DNA of 64,000 bases from BJGO01 sp964640655 (GCA_964640655.1 CAZXFT010000015.1:17751-81750), one strand, 5' to 3'. Positions 1-9,561 are shown, counted from the stretch's first letter. Numbers and translations: made by a program. Notes: generated from the letters alone by a model not told the origin.

Positions 1-173
1 ACTCTATGGCCGGTTCAGAAGAACAGAATCCTGCATTAAGTACTAAAGATTTGGTTCGCTTAATCAAACAGGTAAACCGCACACCAATCGAGCGCGATTC
101 GTTGTACAACGAATTGAAAGATTATAGCCATGATACATTTAGTGATGAACCTGTCGTTCAACACTATAATTAA
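1..173 (+). CDS. C-terminal end of a probable futalosine-pathway radical SAM enzyme (MqnE-like), cut by window edge
   Basis: The reading frame entering from the left edge codes for about 56 residues and stops with TAA at 171-173. The visible part contains AGSEEQNPALST, then KDLVRLIKQVNR and ERDSLYNEL. This is how I remember the C-terminus of aminofutalosine synthase MqnE and its relatives in the futalosine route to menaquinone. The radical SAM CxxxCxxC cluster would lie upstream and cannot be seen, so MqnC or another family member is possible. The next gene starts 9 bases after the stop, so the two are probably co-transcribed. Confidence 0.5.
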   Translation, partial: SMAGSEEQNPALSTKDLVRLIKQVNRTPIERDSLYNELKDYSHDTFSDEPVVQHYN

Positions 174-182
174 ACATAGCGT

Positions 183-1670
183 TTGAATAAATACGCAACA
201 TACATACTCCCTACCCTGCTGCTGATTTTCAGTAATGCATTTTCACAAACCCGCATACAAATTATCAATGCGGACTTGATGGAGTTCAATGATTTTGGCG
301 ACAGGAAAATCAGAACACTTACAGGCAATGTTCAGTTAGAACAAAACGGTGTTTATTTGAAATGTGAACGTGCAGACTTTGATGCGGATGCTAATACTGT
401 AGATGCTACAGGTAATGTTCATATACAGCAGGACACCATTGACATTTATTCCGACAAACTATTCTACAACGGAAACGACCGCAAAGCAAAACTTACAGGC
501 AATGTGCGACTAACCGACCGGAAAATGACTTTGAGTACATCACAACTGGATTACGATATGAACACACGCACAGGCTATTATAATTCCGGTGGCGAACTGA
601 AAAGTGATACCTCACTACTCACCAGCCAGATAGGTTATTATTATGCTGCAACGCGCGATGTTTTCTTTAAGAAGAATGTCCGTCTAACAAATCCCAAATA
701 CTTGCTCACTGCGGACACACTTCGTTTTAATGTAGAACAAAAGCGTGCTTACTTTTTAGGTCCTACAAATATTTTAAGCGACAGCAATAAAATTTATTGT
801 GAGAGAGGTTATTACGACACGAATAATGAAATTACTCAATTTTCGCAAAACGCTTCGCTGATTAATGAAGAGCAATTATTGATTGCCGACAGTATCATTT
901 ACTACAAGAAAACAGGAATGGGTTATGCCACAGGTCATGTGCACTGGGCTGATACAGTGAAACATAATATGATTCGCAGTCAAAAAGCTGTATACAATGA
1001 GAACAGTTCTTCCATATTAGCAACGGGACAACCGGTCTTTATTGATGCTGCTGATAAAGACACCATGTTTCTGAAAGCGGATACACTTTATAGCGCAGAG
1101 TCGGCTGTGAAAGAAAAACGATGGTTTCATGCCTATCATCACGTAATTATATACAAGAACAATCTGAGTGCAAGATGCGATTCCATTTATTACTCTGATG
1201 TCGATTCCACATTCCGGTTTTACAAAAACCCCATTTTATGGGTAGATGAAAATCAACTAACCGCAGATACCATTTCGATGACTATGTCGAATAAACAACT
1301 AAACAGTTTTTTAATGATTAAAAATTCATTGGTAGTAAATATGGTAGACAGTATCAGTTACAATCAGATACAAGGTAAAAAGATGACGGGTTATTTTAAA
1401 GATGGTGAGATGTACAAACTGCATGTTGAAGGTAATGGTGAAAGCATATACTACGGAGAAGATGATGCGAAGAAGCTGATTGGTGTGAATAAGGCAGTTT
1501 GCAGCAATATGATTATTGCCATTAAAGACAACAAGGTGCAGCGTATTAAATTTTTAGAAAAACCAACAGCAACATTATTCCCGCCGAAGGATGCACCTGC
1601 AGAGGAATTAAAGTTGAAGTTATTTAAATGGCTGATTAACGAAAAGCCCGAGAGGGTTAGTTTTCAATAG
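183..1670 (+). CDS. OstA-like protein (LptA/LptD N-terminal-like repeats), exported
   Basis: The 495-residue protein opens with a signal peptide ending near residue 22 (NAFSQ). The rest consists of repeated short beta-strand units such as LTGNVQLEQNGVYLKCERADFD, DATGNVHIQQDTIDIYSDKL and LTGNVRLTDRKMTLST, the OstA/LptA beta-jellyroll pattern. LptA and the N-terminal part of LptD carry lipopolysaccharide across the periplasm. No C-terminal LptD barrel is evident, so a periplasmic LPS-transport role is an inference. The start is TTG at 183, the only site that gives a full signal peptide, 9 bases after the preceding gene. Confidence 0.8.
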   Translation: MNKYATYILPTLLLIFSNAFSQTRIQIINADLMEFNDFGDRKIRTLTGNVQLEQNGVYLKCERADFDADANTVDATGNVHIQQDTIDIYSDKLFYNGNDRKAKLTGNVRLTDRKMTLSTSQLDYDMNTRTGYYNSGGELKSDTSLLTSQIGYYYAATRDVFFKKNVRLTNPKYLLTADTLRFNVEQKRAYFLGPTNILSDSNKIYCERGYYDTNNEITQFSQNASLINEEQLLIADSIIYYKKTGMGYATGHVHWADTVKHNMIRSQKAVYNENSSSILATGQPVFIDAADKDTMFLKADTLYSAESAVKEKRWFHAYHHVIIYKNNLSARCDSIYYSDVDSTFRFYKNPILWVDENQLTADTISMTMSNKQLNSFLMIKNSLVVNMVDSISYNQIQGKKMTGYFKDGEMYKLHVEGNGESIYYGEDDAKKLIGVNKAVCSNMIIAIKDNKVQRIKFLEKPTATLFPPKDAPAEELKLKLFKWLINEKPERVSFQ

Positions 1671-1855
1671 TTCTTAAACAAACCTTCAAATTCATATTCC
1701 ATATTAGGTAACTACGCTGTGAATAAACAGCACAGAGGTATGTATTTTACCTTTTAAATCATACTCAATTATAAGCAGTAAGAACCTGTTTGAGACACAA
1801 GTGTTTTCACCTTCATTTACATCATATTTAACATAGCGCTTAATTTAGCGGCACA

Positions 1856-3706
1856 ATGAAACTTACAAAGCATATTAAACTAAGCACACTATTCTTATTA
1901 CTTTTCAATTGTTGTAATGTATTTGCAGCACAAGACCCTCACTCTGCTGCAATTCCGGAAGAAGCTGTGGTTACTCATCTGATTTTGAAACTGGATGTGG
2001 ACTTTGATGCTGAGAAACTCAAGGGCAGTGCTACATGGACTATCAGAACTTCTGCCACTGCAAAGAAAATCATGTTTGACATAAATGGACTTGTAATACA
2101 GGATATCTTCGATCAGACAGGCAATAAATTGAAGTATCAATTTTTGAAGCGAAACGATTATTTAGGCGATGCACTTGAGGTGAGTATCACTCCTAACATC
2201 ACAAAAGTTAGTATAGCCTACGAAACAGGGAAAGAGGCCTATGCACTGCAATGGGTAAAACCTCAGCAAACAACCGGCAAGAAATTTCCTTTTCTATATA
2301 CACAATCGCAAAGCATTGCCGCACGCACGTGGCTGCCATGTCAGGATAGTCCCGGTATACGATATACGTATGATGCTGTTATACAAGTACCAAAAGATCT
2401 GATGGCTGTGATGAGTGCTGTTAACCCTACGGTTAAAAACACGAATGGCTTATACGCATTTGTGATGAAGCAGAGTATTCCATCTTATCTGATGGCGTTG
2501 TCAGTAGGTGATTTTCGATTTCAGTCAATTGGAACCCGGACAGGTGTTTATGCCGAACCAGAAGTGTTGGCTAAAGCCGTATATGAATTTGCTGACATGG
2601 AAAAAATGTTGGAAACGGCTGAGAAACTATTTGGTCCATATCGTTGGCAGCGTTATGATGTTCTGGTGTTGCCACCAAGTTTTCCCTTTGGTGGAATGGA
2701 AAATCCGCGAATCACTTTTGCAACACCAACGGTACTTGCAGGAGATCGTTCTTTAGTTTCTTTGGTTGCTCACGAGCTGGCACATAGCTGGAGCGGCAAT
2801 CTGGTAACAAACGCTAGCTGGAATGACTTCTGGCTGAACGAAGGTTTTACGGTATTTATTGAGCGGCGTATTGATGAAGAGTTATACGGTAAATCCTTTG
2901 TGGATATGGAGGCATACTTAGGCCTGCGCGATTTAAAGGAATCCATTGATGAAATGGGAGTTACCAATGCCGACACCAAGTTAAAGCTGAACATCGATAA
3001 TCGAAATCCCGAAGATGCCATGAACGACATTGCATACGAAAAGGGATACAATTTTTTAAAGGTCTTACAACAACGTATAGGCAAAGATGCTTTCGATACG
3101 TTCCTAAAAAAGTACTTCTCGGATAATGCATTCAAGTCCATCACTACAGAAGATTTTATTTTGTTCCTGAATAAATATTTAATTGATCCTAATATCAATA
3201 GCTTCTCAGGAATGAACGTGAATGATTGGGTTTATGAGCCCGGATTGCCAAGCAACTGCATACCTGTAGTTTCTGAACGCTTCATACAGGTTGATGCTGC
3301 TGTAGCTCAATTGCTGAAAGGTGCGCAGTTGACTACAATAAATTCTAAAAACTGGAGTACTCATGAGTGGATTCATTTTATTAATAAAATAGATACACCG
3401 GCTCTTGCGAAAAGACTTAGTGAAATAGATCAGTTGTACAAATTCACTGTTTCAACAAATTGCGAGATACAGGCTGCCTGGTTTTTGCTTTCTGCAAAGT
3501 ATGAATATAATTTTGCTTATACAGAAATGGAAAAATTTTTGGTGAATGTAGGCAGAAGAAAATATCTGCGACCTATTTACAAACAATTGGTACATACCAA
3601 AGCCGGACAGGAACTCGCTGTGAAGATTTATCAGAAAGCAAAGGACAACTATCATCAGGTGTCGCAAAGAGCTGTAGATGAAATTCTGAAGCCTTATATG
3701 AACTAA
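1856..3706 (+). CDS. M1 family metallo-aminopeptidase (leukotriene A4 hydrolase type)
   Basis: The 616-residue protein has a signal peptide (residues 1-24), an N-terminal beta domain, the substrate-binding GGMEN loop at 279-283 and the zinc motif HELAH at 306-310 with the third ligand Glu329 in WLNEGF. The rest is a helical C-terminal region. This order and length match the LTA4H-like branch of M1 aminopeptidases, which remove N-terminal residues from peptides. The signal peptide places it in the periplasm or outside, where it would help peptide scavenging. The 185 bases before it show no clear promoter and no other gene. All catalytic residues checked are present. Confidence 0.9.
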   Translation: MKLTKHIKLSTLFLLLFNCCNVFAAQDPHSAAIPEEAVVTHLILKLDVDFDAEKLKGSATWTIRTSATAKKIMFDINGLVIQDIFDQTGNKLKYQFLKRNDYLGDALEVSITPNITKVSIAYETGKEAYALQWVKPQQTTGKKFPFLYTQSQSIAARTWLPCQDSPGIRYTYDAVIQVPKDLMAVMSAVNPTVKNTNGLYAFVMKQSIPSYLMALSVGDFRFQSIGTRTGVYAEPEVLAKAVYEFADMEKMLETAEKLFGPYRWQRYDVLVLPPSFPFGGMENPRITFATPTVLAGDRSLVSLVAHELAHSWSGNLVTNASWNDFWLNEGFTVFIERRIDEELYGKSFVDMEAYLGLRDLKESIDEMGVTNADTKLKLNIDNRNPEDAMNDIAYEKGYNFLKVLQQRIGKDAFDTFLKKYFSDNAFKSITTEDFILFLNKYLIDPNINSFSGMNVNDWVYEPGLPSNCIPVVSERFIQVDAAVAQLLKGAQLTTINSKNWSTHEWIHFINKIDTPALAKRLSEIDQLYKFTVSTNCEIQAAWFLLSAKYEYNFAYTEMEKFLVNVGRRKYLRPIYKQLVHTKAGQELAVKIYQKAKDNYHQVSQRAVDEILKPYMN

Positions 3707-3732
3707 GTTCTGATGTTGATGTTAGTAGTTTG

Positions 3733-4221
3733 ATGCAAAAATTATTTTTTCTAATTATAGTTCTTTTTGGATTCAATGCATGTGCACAGAAAACACCATC
3801 AAACGAATACACCAACATAATTAATATGAGCGATAGCACGAAGTTCACCGACGAATACTGGAAGCAAAAATTAACACCGGAACAGTACGAAGTAACGCGC
3901 AACCACGGAACAGAACGACCATTTAACAATGCTTTCTGGAACAACAAAGAAAAAGGAATGTACTATTGTATATGCTGTAATGCACCTCTATTCAGTTCAA
4001 ACACTAAATATGATTCGGGTTGTGGATGGCCCAGCTTCTACGATGCCCTCGATAAAACAAACATCATTGAGTTAGTAGACACATCTTATGGTATGAATCG
4101 TACTGAAGTTCGTTGTAAAAATTGCAATGCACACCTGGGGCATATATTCGATGATGGTCCTAAACCTACCGGAATGCGGTACTGCATCAATTCTGCTGCA
4201 CTGAATTTTGAAAGGAAATAA
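3733..4221 (+). CDS. msrB: peptide-methionine (R)-S-oxide reductase MsrB, exported
   Basis: The 162-residue protein reduces methionine-R-sulfoxide in damaged proteins. It carries the two zinc-binding Cys pairs (in YYCICCNAPLF and VRCKNCNAHLGH), the GCGWPSFYDAL stretch and the active-site Cys in RYCINSAAL. The N-terminus is hydrophobic and ends FGFNACAQK. Cys17 may be a lipidation site, although Phe-Asn-Ala is a weak lipobox and ordinary signal peptidase cleavage is possible. I chose ATG 3733 over the adjacent TTG 3730 because it gives a normal signal peptide. A hairpin with a T-run follows at 4251-4280. Confidence 0.92.
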   Translation: MQKLFFLIIVLFGFNACAQKTPSNEYTNIINMSDSTKFTDEYWKQKLTPEQYEVTRNHGTERPFNNAFWNNKEKGMYYCICCNAPLFSSNTKYDSGCGWPSFYDALDKTNIIELVDTSYGMNRTEVRCKNCNAHLGHIFDDGPKPTGMRYCINSAALNFERK

Positions 4222-4250
4222 ACACATACTCTAGAACAAGTTTTGTTAAA

Positions 4251-4280
4251 AGCACCACAGATGTGGCGCTTTTTTATTTT
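4251..4280 (+). terminator. Rho-independent terminator-like hairpin after msrB
   Basis: AGCACCAC (4251-4258), loop AGAT, GTGGCGCT (4263-4270) form an 8-bp stem with one A-C mismatch. A T-rich tract (TTTTTTATTTTT) follows. It lies 30 bases after the msrB stop and ends only a few bases before the preferred rlmI start. Confidence 0.6.
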
Positions 4281-4287
4281 TACCCGC

Positions 4288-5457
4288 ATGTATAAAACAG
4301 TAAAACTTGGAAGAGGCAAAGGCTATCGAGTAGAAACAGGACACCCATGGGTTTATAACAATGAAATTGAATCGGCAGATAAAGGAATTGCGGATGGTGA
4401 AATTGTTCAGGTACTCAACTTCAGGAATCAGTTTATTGGCAATGGTTATTTCAATTCTAAGTCGCAAATAGTTGTTCGTATTCTCAATCGTGAACAGGAA
4501 GCAACTGATGCCACATTTATTGAAAAGAAAATTATGAACGCCAAAAAACAACGCGAAGCTTTCGGTTATAAAAACAACTACCGTTTAATATTTGGTGACG
4601 CAGATTCCTTACCCGGTTTAATCATAGACAAGTTTGAGGATTACTATGTTTTACAGATTCTAACCTTAGGAATGGAACAGTTCAAACAAGTGATAGTCGA
4701 TGTATTAAACAAACACTTTTCACCAAAAGGAATATATGAGCGCAATGATGTTCCCGTTCGTGAACTCGAGGGGCTGAGTGAGCAAAAAGGATTTCTGTCT
4801 GCACCCTTCGACACTAATATTATTATCGAAGAAAACGGTGTAAAATTTGAATTTGATATTGCTGAAGGACAGAAGACCGGTTTCTTTCTGGATCAGAAAG
4901 AAAACCGAGTGGAGTTGAAAGACATATGCAAAGGGGCTCACGTCCTGGACTGTTTCACCTATACAGGTAGTTTCGCCTTGTTTGCGGCACATTATGGAGC
5001 GGCATCGGTAACAGGGTACGATATCAGTGAGTGGGCTGTGAATCAGGCACGACGTAATGCCAAACTGAATCAATTCAATCAATGTCGATTTGAAAGCGCA
5101 AATGCATTTGATGTATTACCCGAAAAAATTAAACAAGGAGAACGCTATGATGTGGTGATACTCGATCCGCCTGCTTTTACTAAAAGTCGAAAAAATATTC
5201 ATAGCGCTGTGCGAGGTTATAAAGAAATCAATCTTCGCGGAATGAAATTATGTAAACCAAATAGTTTTCTGATGACATATTCCTGCTCACATTTTATGAA
5301 TGACGAATTGTTTTTTGATACCATTCGCGAAGCAGCATGGGATGCAGAAAGAACCATTAAGCGCGTAAAGTATTTACAACAAGCCAAGGATCATCCTGCA
5401 TTATTTTCTGTTCCTGAAACACAATACCTGAAAGGTTATTTATTGTTGGTAGAATAA
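4288..5457 (+). CDS. rlmI: 23S rRNA (cytosine-C5)-methyltransferase, RlmI family
   Basis: The 389-residue protein has an N-terminal PUA-type domain (GHPWVYNNEI near the start), a class I methyltransferase fold with SAM-binding VLDCFTYTGSFALFAA, the DPPAFTKS motif and the Cys in TYSCSHFMN expected for a cytosine-C5 methyltransferase. In E. coli, RlmI modifies C1962 of 23S rRNA; the same target is inferred here. I chose ATG 4288 because RlmI proteins begin shortly before the GRGKGYR/GHPWVY segment. The longer TTG (4243) and ATG (4261) starts would run through the msrB terminator hairpin. Confidence 0.85.
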   Translation: MYKTVKLGRGKGYRVETGHPWVYNNEIESADKGIADGEIVQVLNFRNQFIGNGYFNSKSQIVVRILNREQEATDATFIEKKIMNAKKQREAFGYKNNYRLIFGDADSLPGLIIDKFEDYYVLQILTLGMEQFKQVIVDVLNKHFSPKGIYERNDVPVRELEGLSEQKGFLSAPFDTNIIIEENGVKFEFDIAEGQKTGFFLDQKENRVELKDICKGAHVLDCFTYTGSFALFAAHYGAASVTGYDISEWAVNQARRNAKLNQFNQCRFESANAFDVLPEKIKQGERYDVVILDPPAFTKSRKNIHSAVRGYKEINLRGMKLCKPNSFLMTYSCSHFMNDELFFDTIREAAWDAERTIKRVKYLQQAKDHPALFSVPETQYLKGYLLLVE

Positions 5458-5476
5458 ATGCAATTGCTAAAAAACG

Positions 5477-5510
5477 AAAGTGGCGAGCCGAAGGCGCGCC
5501 ACTTCTGTTT
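5477..5510. terminator. Bidirectional terminator between convergent rlmI and the S9 peptidase gene
   Basis: AAGTGGCG (5478-5485) pairs with CGCCACTT (5497-5504). An inner GCC-GAA-GGC extends the stem. The minus-strand side is followed by a run of six T, so it should stop the S9 peptidase transcript. The plus-strand side has a weaker T-tract (TCTGTTT) and may serve rlmI. Confidence 0.8.
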
Positions 5511-5526
5511 AAATGCTAATAAAGCC

Positions 5527-8184
5527 TTAAGACTTCTTCATCATAGTAATCTTTGCATTACCCATACTCGGTAATACCTGGATAATCTTGAATGCATCTT
5601 TACTCTCATCACCTATCCACATCGTTTGCTTTTCGGCAGGATTATCGTGAGCCGAAATTTCAACCATCCAATACTTCTTATTATTAATTACATCGCTACC
5701 AGTAACACGTAAAAGCATTTGTCTTGACTTGGCAGACGACATATCAGGCACATCAAATACTAAAGTATAACCATCGGCCAATGGAAGACCGGCAACGATA
5801 TAATCCATACCCGGACCATCGCTGATATAAGCACCTATTGTTTTAATATCCATGTTCTGTCCCATAGCACTCATACTTATCTTATTCGCTTCAAACGTCA
5901 TGCTCATGTTTTGGCCACCTTGCGAAACACTACGTTTTACCGGAGTCCAGTCTGCGGTGTACTCCATAGCATCTGATGATTGTCCCATAGCACCGTTTGT
6001 TTCGTCCGTGATAACATAATTGTTTCCCGACTTACTGATGGTGCGTTTCATAGTCATTGGCATGGTTTGTCCCTGAATTTCCAAAACCATATCGTACTCG
6101 GTAACACCCGCTTTCAGACTATTGTTAATCTTTGGCAACGATTCTACTGACTTTACTTCTTTCTTCTGCTCCAAGGTAACTGTTGAAATATCTACTCGTA
6201 ATTCTTCTAAACGCTTTGACACATCTTCGGGCATGGTACTTTGATAGCGACCATCAAGAATACCTGCAAGAAACTTCTCAATCTCAGCGAACATAGCCAT
6301 ACGATTAACAGGTTTTGCAAAACCGTGTCCTTCATCATCGGCCAATAAGTAGCTTACCTGTTTACCTTTATTGCGTAACGCAATAGCAATCTGATCTGCT
6401 TCAGCTTTCTTTACACGCGGGTCATTTGCACCCTGTATAATTAATAATGGTTTATTGATTTTTTCAGCGGAGAACAGTGGACTTGCTTCTTCAATTCTCT
6501 TTTTCCCCTCATCAGTATTAGGATCTCCAACCATACCATACAAGAAAGCACGACCGGCTTCCCAGTATGCAGGAACTGATTCCAACAAGGTGAAAATATT
6601 ACTTGGGCCAACAATGTCCACACCGCAGGCATATAATTCGGGAGTGAATGCCAGACCCGCAAGTGTTGCATAACCACCATAACTTCCACCCATAATGGCA
6701 ATTTTATTTTTATCGGCAATACCCTGATCAACCAGATACTTCACACCCCATGTTATATCATCCTGCATAAGTTTGCCCCACTGCAAATCACCTGCATTCA
6801 AAAACTTTTTACCATAACCACCACTTGCGCGGAAGTTGGGTTGTAACACGGCATAACCACGGTTGGCCAAAAACTGTGCATAAGGGTCAAATCCCCAGTT
6901 GTCGCGAGGGCCTTTAGGACCACCATGAACCAATATCACTAAAGGAAGGTTCTTTGCGTCTTTACCAACAGGTATTGTCAGGTATGCCGGTATCTCTAAA
7001 CCATCACTACTCTTGTAGCGCACAGGTTTCATCTCAGCGAGATACTTTTCAACCTCCTTCAGTTTCGGACGAGGTACATATTGCAAAATGAGTTCTTTAG
7101 TATCGGCATTGAAGTAATATGCTTCAGAAGCATACTTATCTCCCCACACTGCTACTAAGAATTTCTTGTAGTCGGTGGTTGAACTTTGAAAGTCCACTTC
7201 GCGGCCGGGAAATTTCTTGGTCAGAAACTGATAGTTTGCTTCCCAGGTTTTATCTTTCCAGTAAATGCGTTGCTTATCATCAGTATAGGAAGTTGAAATA
7301 ATCTTGCGTGTGTTGTCATTCATAAACAAACCACCAAAGTCAACCTTGTTCAAAGGATCGCTCTCCATCTTTTTCAGCTCCTTGGTTTTAGGATCAAAAA
7401 GAAATAAAGTGCTCAAATCCAAATCTCCCTTATTACTCACTAAATAACATTTGCTATTGTCTTCGTTCCAACCAGCTATATATGCCGACTCCTGGACATT
7501 GAAATCGTAAATGGGAGTCAGTTGATTGCCTTCATCTATGCGCAACATTGTCGTATTACCTTTTTCATCGGTGCGGTTCAATACACGCAGTTTCTCATCC
7601 CAGTCAAAATCATAGCCGGTTATACGGTCTTTATTTTCGTACAAAAGTTTTAATGCCCCGGTTGAAATGTTCAGTTGATACAAATCGTGCCATGCTTTAT
7701 CGCGGTCGTTCAAACCAATCATCAACACATCAGGATTTTTTTTACTCACCTGAATTATCTGTGCACGTACATCTTTCATAGGTGTCAGATTGCGCGACTC
7801 AGCAACGGTTTCTGTCTTATAAGCATCTAAAGGATCAACGGCAAATACATTGATGTTTTCATCACCGTTCTTATCTTTTACATAAAGAATGTACTTGCTG
7901 TCGTGTGTCCAGAAGTAACCATACATAGGACGTTTACTGTTGGTCAAAACACGGGCTTTTTCAAAAGGCTCATCAAACTTCTTAACCCACACATTCATAA
8001 TGCCGTCGTAGGCTTTCATAAATGAAATCCATTTGCCGTCGGGGCTAAGTTGTCCTCCGGAAATTTCAGGGTTACCAAAAAATAAATCGCGGTCGAGAAT
8101 AGGTGTTTCCTGTGCCTGCATCTTTTGTGTGTTAAGTATCAATACCATAGCGGTAATGATGGTTAGTGAAATGATTTTTTTCAT
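5527..8184 (-). CDS. S9 family prolyl oligopeptidase/acylaminoacyl-peptidase with an extra C-terminal domain
   Basis: The 885-residue exported protein has a signal peptide (residues 1-24, ending MQAQ), a WD40/propeller-like domain (about 30-390) and an alpha/beta-hydrolase domain. The catalytic triad is Ser501 (GGSYGG), Asp588 (GANDPRV) and His620 (DDEGHGF). S9C-type enzymes hydrolyse short peptides or release N-terminal residues. The normal fold ends near residue 650. About 230 further residues follow, rich in beta-strand and methionine (for example TMPMTMKRTIS), resembling a DUF3108-type barrel. I chose ATG 8184 for the signal peptide; a longer TTG-type extension to 8226 is unlikely. A TAnnTTTG box lies at 8205-8212. 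Confidence 0.9.
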   Translation of the reverse strand: MKKIISLTIITAMVLILNTQKMQAQETPILDRDLFFGNPEISGGQLSPDGKWISFMKAYDGIMNVWVKKFDEPFEKARVLTNSKRPMYGYFWTHDSKYILYVKDKNGDENINVFAVDPLDAYKTETVAESRNLTPMKDVRAQIIQVSKKNPDVLMIGLNDRDKAWHDLYQLNISTGALKLLYENKDRITGYDFDWDEKLRVLNRTDEKGNTTMLRIDEGNQLTPIYDFNVQESAYIAGWNEDNSKCYLVSNKGDLDLSTLFLFDPKTKELKKMESDPLNKVDFGGLFMNDNTRKIISTSYTDDKQRIYWKDKTWEANYQFLTKKFPGREVDFQSSTTDYKKFLVAVWGDKYASEAYYFNADTKELILQYVPRPKLKEVEKYLAEMKPVRYKSSDGLEIPAYLTIPVGKDAKNLPLVILVHGGPKGPRDNWGFDPYAQFLANRGYAVLQPNFRASGGYGKKFLNAGDLQWGKLMQDDITWGVKYLVDQGIADKNKIAIMGGSYGGYATLAGLAFTPELYACGVDIVGPSNIFTLLESVPAYWEAGRAFLYGMVGDPNTDEGKKRIEEASPLFSAEKINKPLLIIQGANDPRVKKAEADQIAIALRNKGKQVSYLLADDEGHGFAKPVNRMAMFAEIEKFLAGILDGRYQSTMPEDVSKRLEELRVDISTVTLEQKKEVKSVESLPKINNSLKAGVTEYDMVLEIQGQTMPMTMKRTISKSGNNYVITDETNGAMGQSSDAMEYTADWTPVKRSVSQGGQNMSMTFEANKISMSAMGQNMDIKTIGAYISDGPGMDYIVAGLPLADGYTLVFDVPDMSSAKSRQMLLRVTGSDVINNKKYWMVEISAHDNPAEKQTMWIGDESKDAFKIIQVLPSMGNAKITMMKKS

Positions 8185-8204
8185 AATGATAATTTTGAAG
8201 GGCA

Positions 8205-8212
8205 CAAATGTA
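8205..8212 (-). promoter_or_regulatory. Candidate Bacteroidota -7 box for the S9 peptidase gene
   Basis: The minus strand reads TACATTTG, an exact match to TAnnTTTG, about 20 bases before ATG 8184. I found no TTG at the expected spacing upstream, so this is half a promoter match. Confidence 0.35.
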
Positions 8213-8330
8213 ATTGCAGCAAGCACATATTAAAAGGCAATGGGTTAGTTGCTCAATAATAGTGATGAGCGCAACTATTCTTTGGTTCCAATTCATTTTC
8301 AAATTATTTGATAATTCTGCAATGCATTAA

Positions 8331-9089
8331 TTGATTATCGTAGTGTTAAACAAAGAAGAAATTCAGGAACTATATCAGCAGCGCATTGCAAAATTCCGTA
8401 ACAAGCACGCCATGCTCGATGCCCACCCCGACTGGCTGCGGGCCAATGAATTTCACCATTATATGTCCTTGTATTATGTGAGCCATTATTTGAATATCAG
8501 CAAAAAAATGACGGTGCTGGATTATGGTTGCGGAATAGGTCGTTTAAGTATTCCCCTAGCACCATACGTGAGAACGATGTATGCCTGCGATATCAATCCA
8601 TCTTTAATTGAATTAGCAATGCAATCCACCAATAACAACATTGCTTTTCATACATTACGGCATAATACCGACCTGAATTTTATTCCTGACCAATCATTAG
8701 ATTGTGTTTTTACATACGGTGTTTTTTGTCATCTGGAAGATGATGAAGTAAAAGATGTGGTCAAAAGTTTCCTGCAAAAATTAAAACCAGATGGAAGAAT
8801 TCTCTTGTTTGAATTAACTGAAAATGGAATAAACACTTACCATTCTGAGATACTCATTCGCCGAACAGTTAATCACTGGAAACGAGTATTTCAATCGGAT
8901 GAATTTCAATTAAGCAGACATAAAAGATTAATGCGAATGCCTTCCTACGCAAGGCATGTTTGGAACAAATACTCGTTTTTACCCCATTTCGCTTTGCCAC
9001 TATTACGCCTTTTGGAGACGCTTACCCTATACCGAAAACCTCATTACATTGAGTATTCAATAGATTTATTTGAGCTGAAGGCTAAATAA
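8331..9089 (+). CDS. Class I SAM-dependent methyltransferase, substrate unknown
   Basis: The 252-residue protein has the glycine-rich SAM site VLDYGCGIGRLSIPLAP, an acidic residue after the second strand (YACDINPS) and the later strand FTYGVFCHL. These define a Rossmann-type methyltransferase of the Methyltransf_11/25 kind. Nothing identifies the substrate. The start is uncertain: TTG 8331 is the longest, GTG 8343 is possible, and no ATG lies before the conserved domain at a natural place. It sits alone between a minus-strand peptidase and the rpsF promoter. Confidence 0.7.
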   Translation: MIIVVLNKEEIQELYQQRIAKFRNKHAMLDAHPDWLRANEFHHYMSLYYVSHYLNISKKMTVLDYGCGIGRLSIPLAPYVRTMYACDINPSLIELAMQSTNNNIAFHTLRHNTDLNFIPDQSLDCVFTYGVFCHLEDDEVKDVVKSFLQKLKPDGRILLFELTENGINTYHSEILIRRTVNHWKRVFQSDEFQLSRHKRLMRMPSYARHVWNKYSFLPHFALPLLRLLETLTLYRKPHYIEYSIDLFELKAK

Positions 9090-9123
9090 TTGCCTTTTTG
9101 ACTGAAAATGAATGCATAAACAC

Positions 9124-9153
9124 TTGGCGGTGAGGTGAATTTTTCTATTTTTG
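9124..9153 (+). promoter_or_regulatory. Promoter of the rpsF-rpsR-rplI operon
   Basis: TTG at 9124-9126, 19 bases, then TATTTTTG at 9146-9153. This matches both halves and the spacing of the Bacteroidota housekeeping promoter (TTG, N19-21, TAnnTTTG). Transcription would start about 25 bases before the rpsF ATG. Confidence 0.65.
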
Positions 9154-9183
9154 CGTTCCAAATTTTTTTAACCAATATCATTT

Positions 9184-9561
9184 ATGTCCAAACATTACGA
9201 AACCGTAATCATTTTCTCACCCATCCTCAGCGATGAAGACGTGAAGAAATCGGTTACGAAGTACACGAAACTCCTCTCTGACCATGGCGCTAAAATCGTC
9301 GAGGAGCGTAACTGGGGCTTAAAGCAATTAGCTTACCCCATTCAAAACAAATCCAATGGTATTTATTATATCATTGAATACACAGCGCCGGGTACCAGCA
9401 TTTCCAAAGTGGAAATCGAATTCCGTCGCGACGAGAACATTCTTCGCTTCCTGAGCACTTCCTTAGACAAGTATGCAGTGGAGTACAACGAAAAACGCCG
9501 TCAGGGTCTCGTTGGTAAGGGAAAGAAAGTAATCGAAAAATCTGAGGAGGTAGCATCATGA
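9184..9561 (+). CDS. rpsF: 30S ribosomal protein bS6
   Basis: The 125-residue protein begins with HYETVIIFSPILSDEDVK and contains GAKIVEERNWGLKQLAYPI and FRRDENILRFLS, the conserved bS6 pattern. bS6 pairs with bS18 in the platform of the small subunit. The C-terminal tail is charged (GKGKKVIEKSEE), as is usual. The stop overlaps the rpsR start in ATGA, implying translational coupling to its binding partner. Confidence 0.97.
   Translation: MSKHYETVIIFSPILSDEDVKKSVTKYTKLLSDHGAKIVEERNWGLKQLAYPIQNKSNGIYYIIEYTAPGTSISKVEIEFRRDENILRFLSTSLDKYAVEYNEKRRQGLVGKGKKVIEKSEEVAS

Noticed and set aside
4243..4287. Longer rlmI start (TTG 4243 or ATG 4261)
   Set aside because: It would translate through the msrB terminator hairpin and add residues not usual for RlmI.
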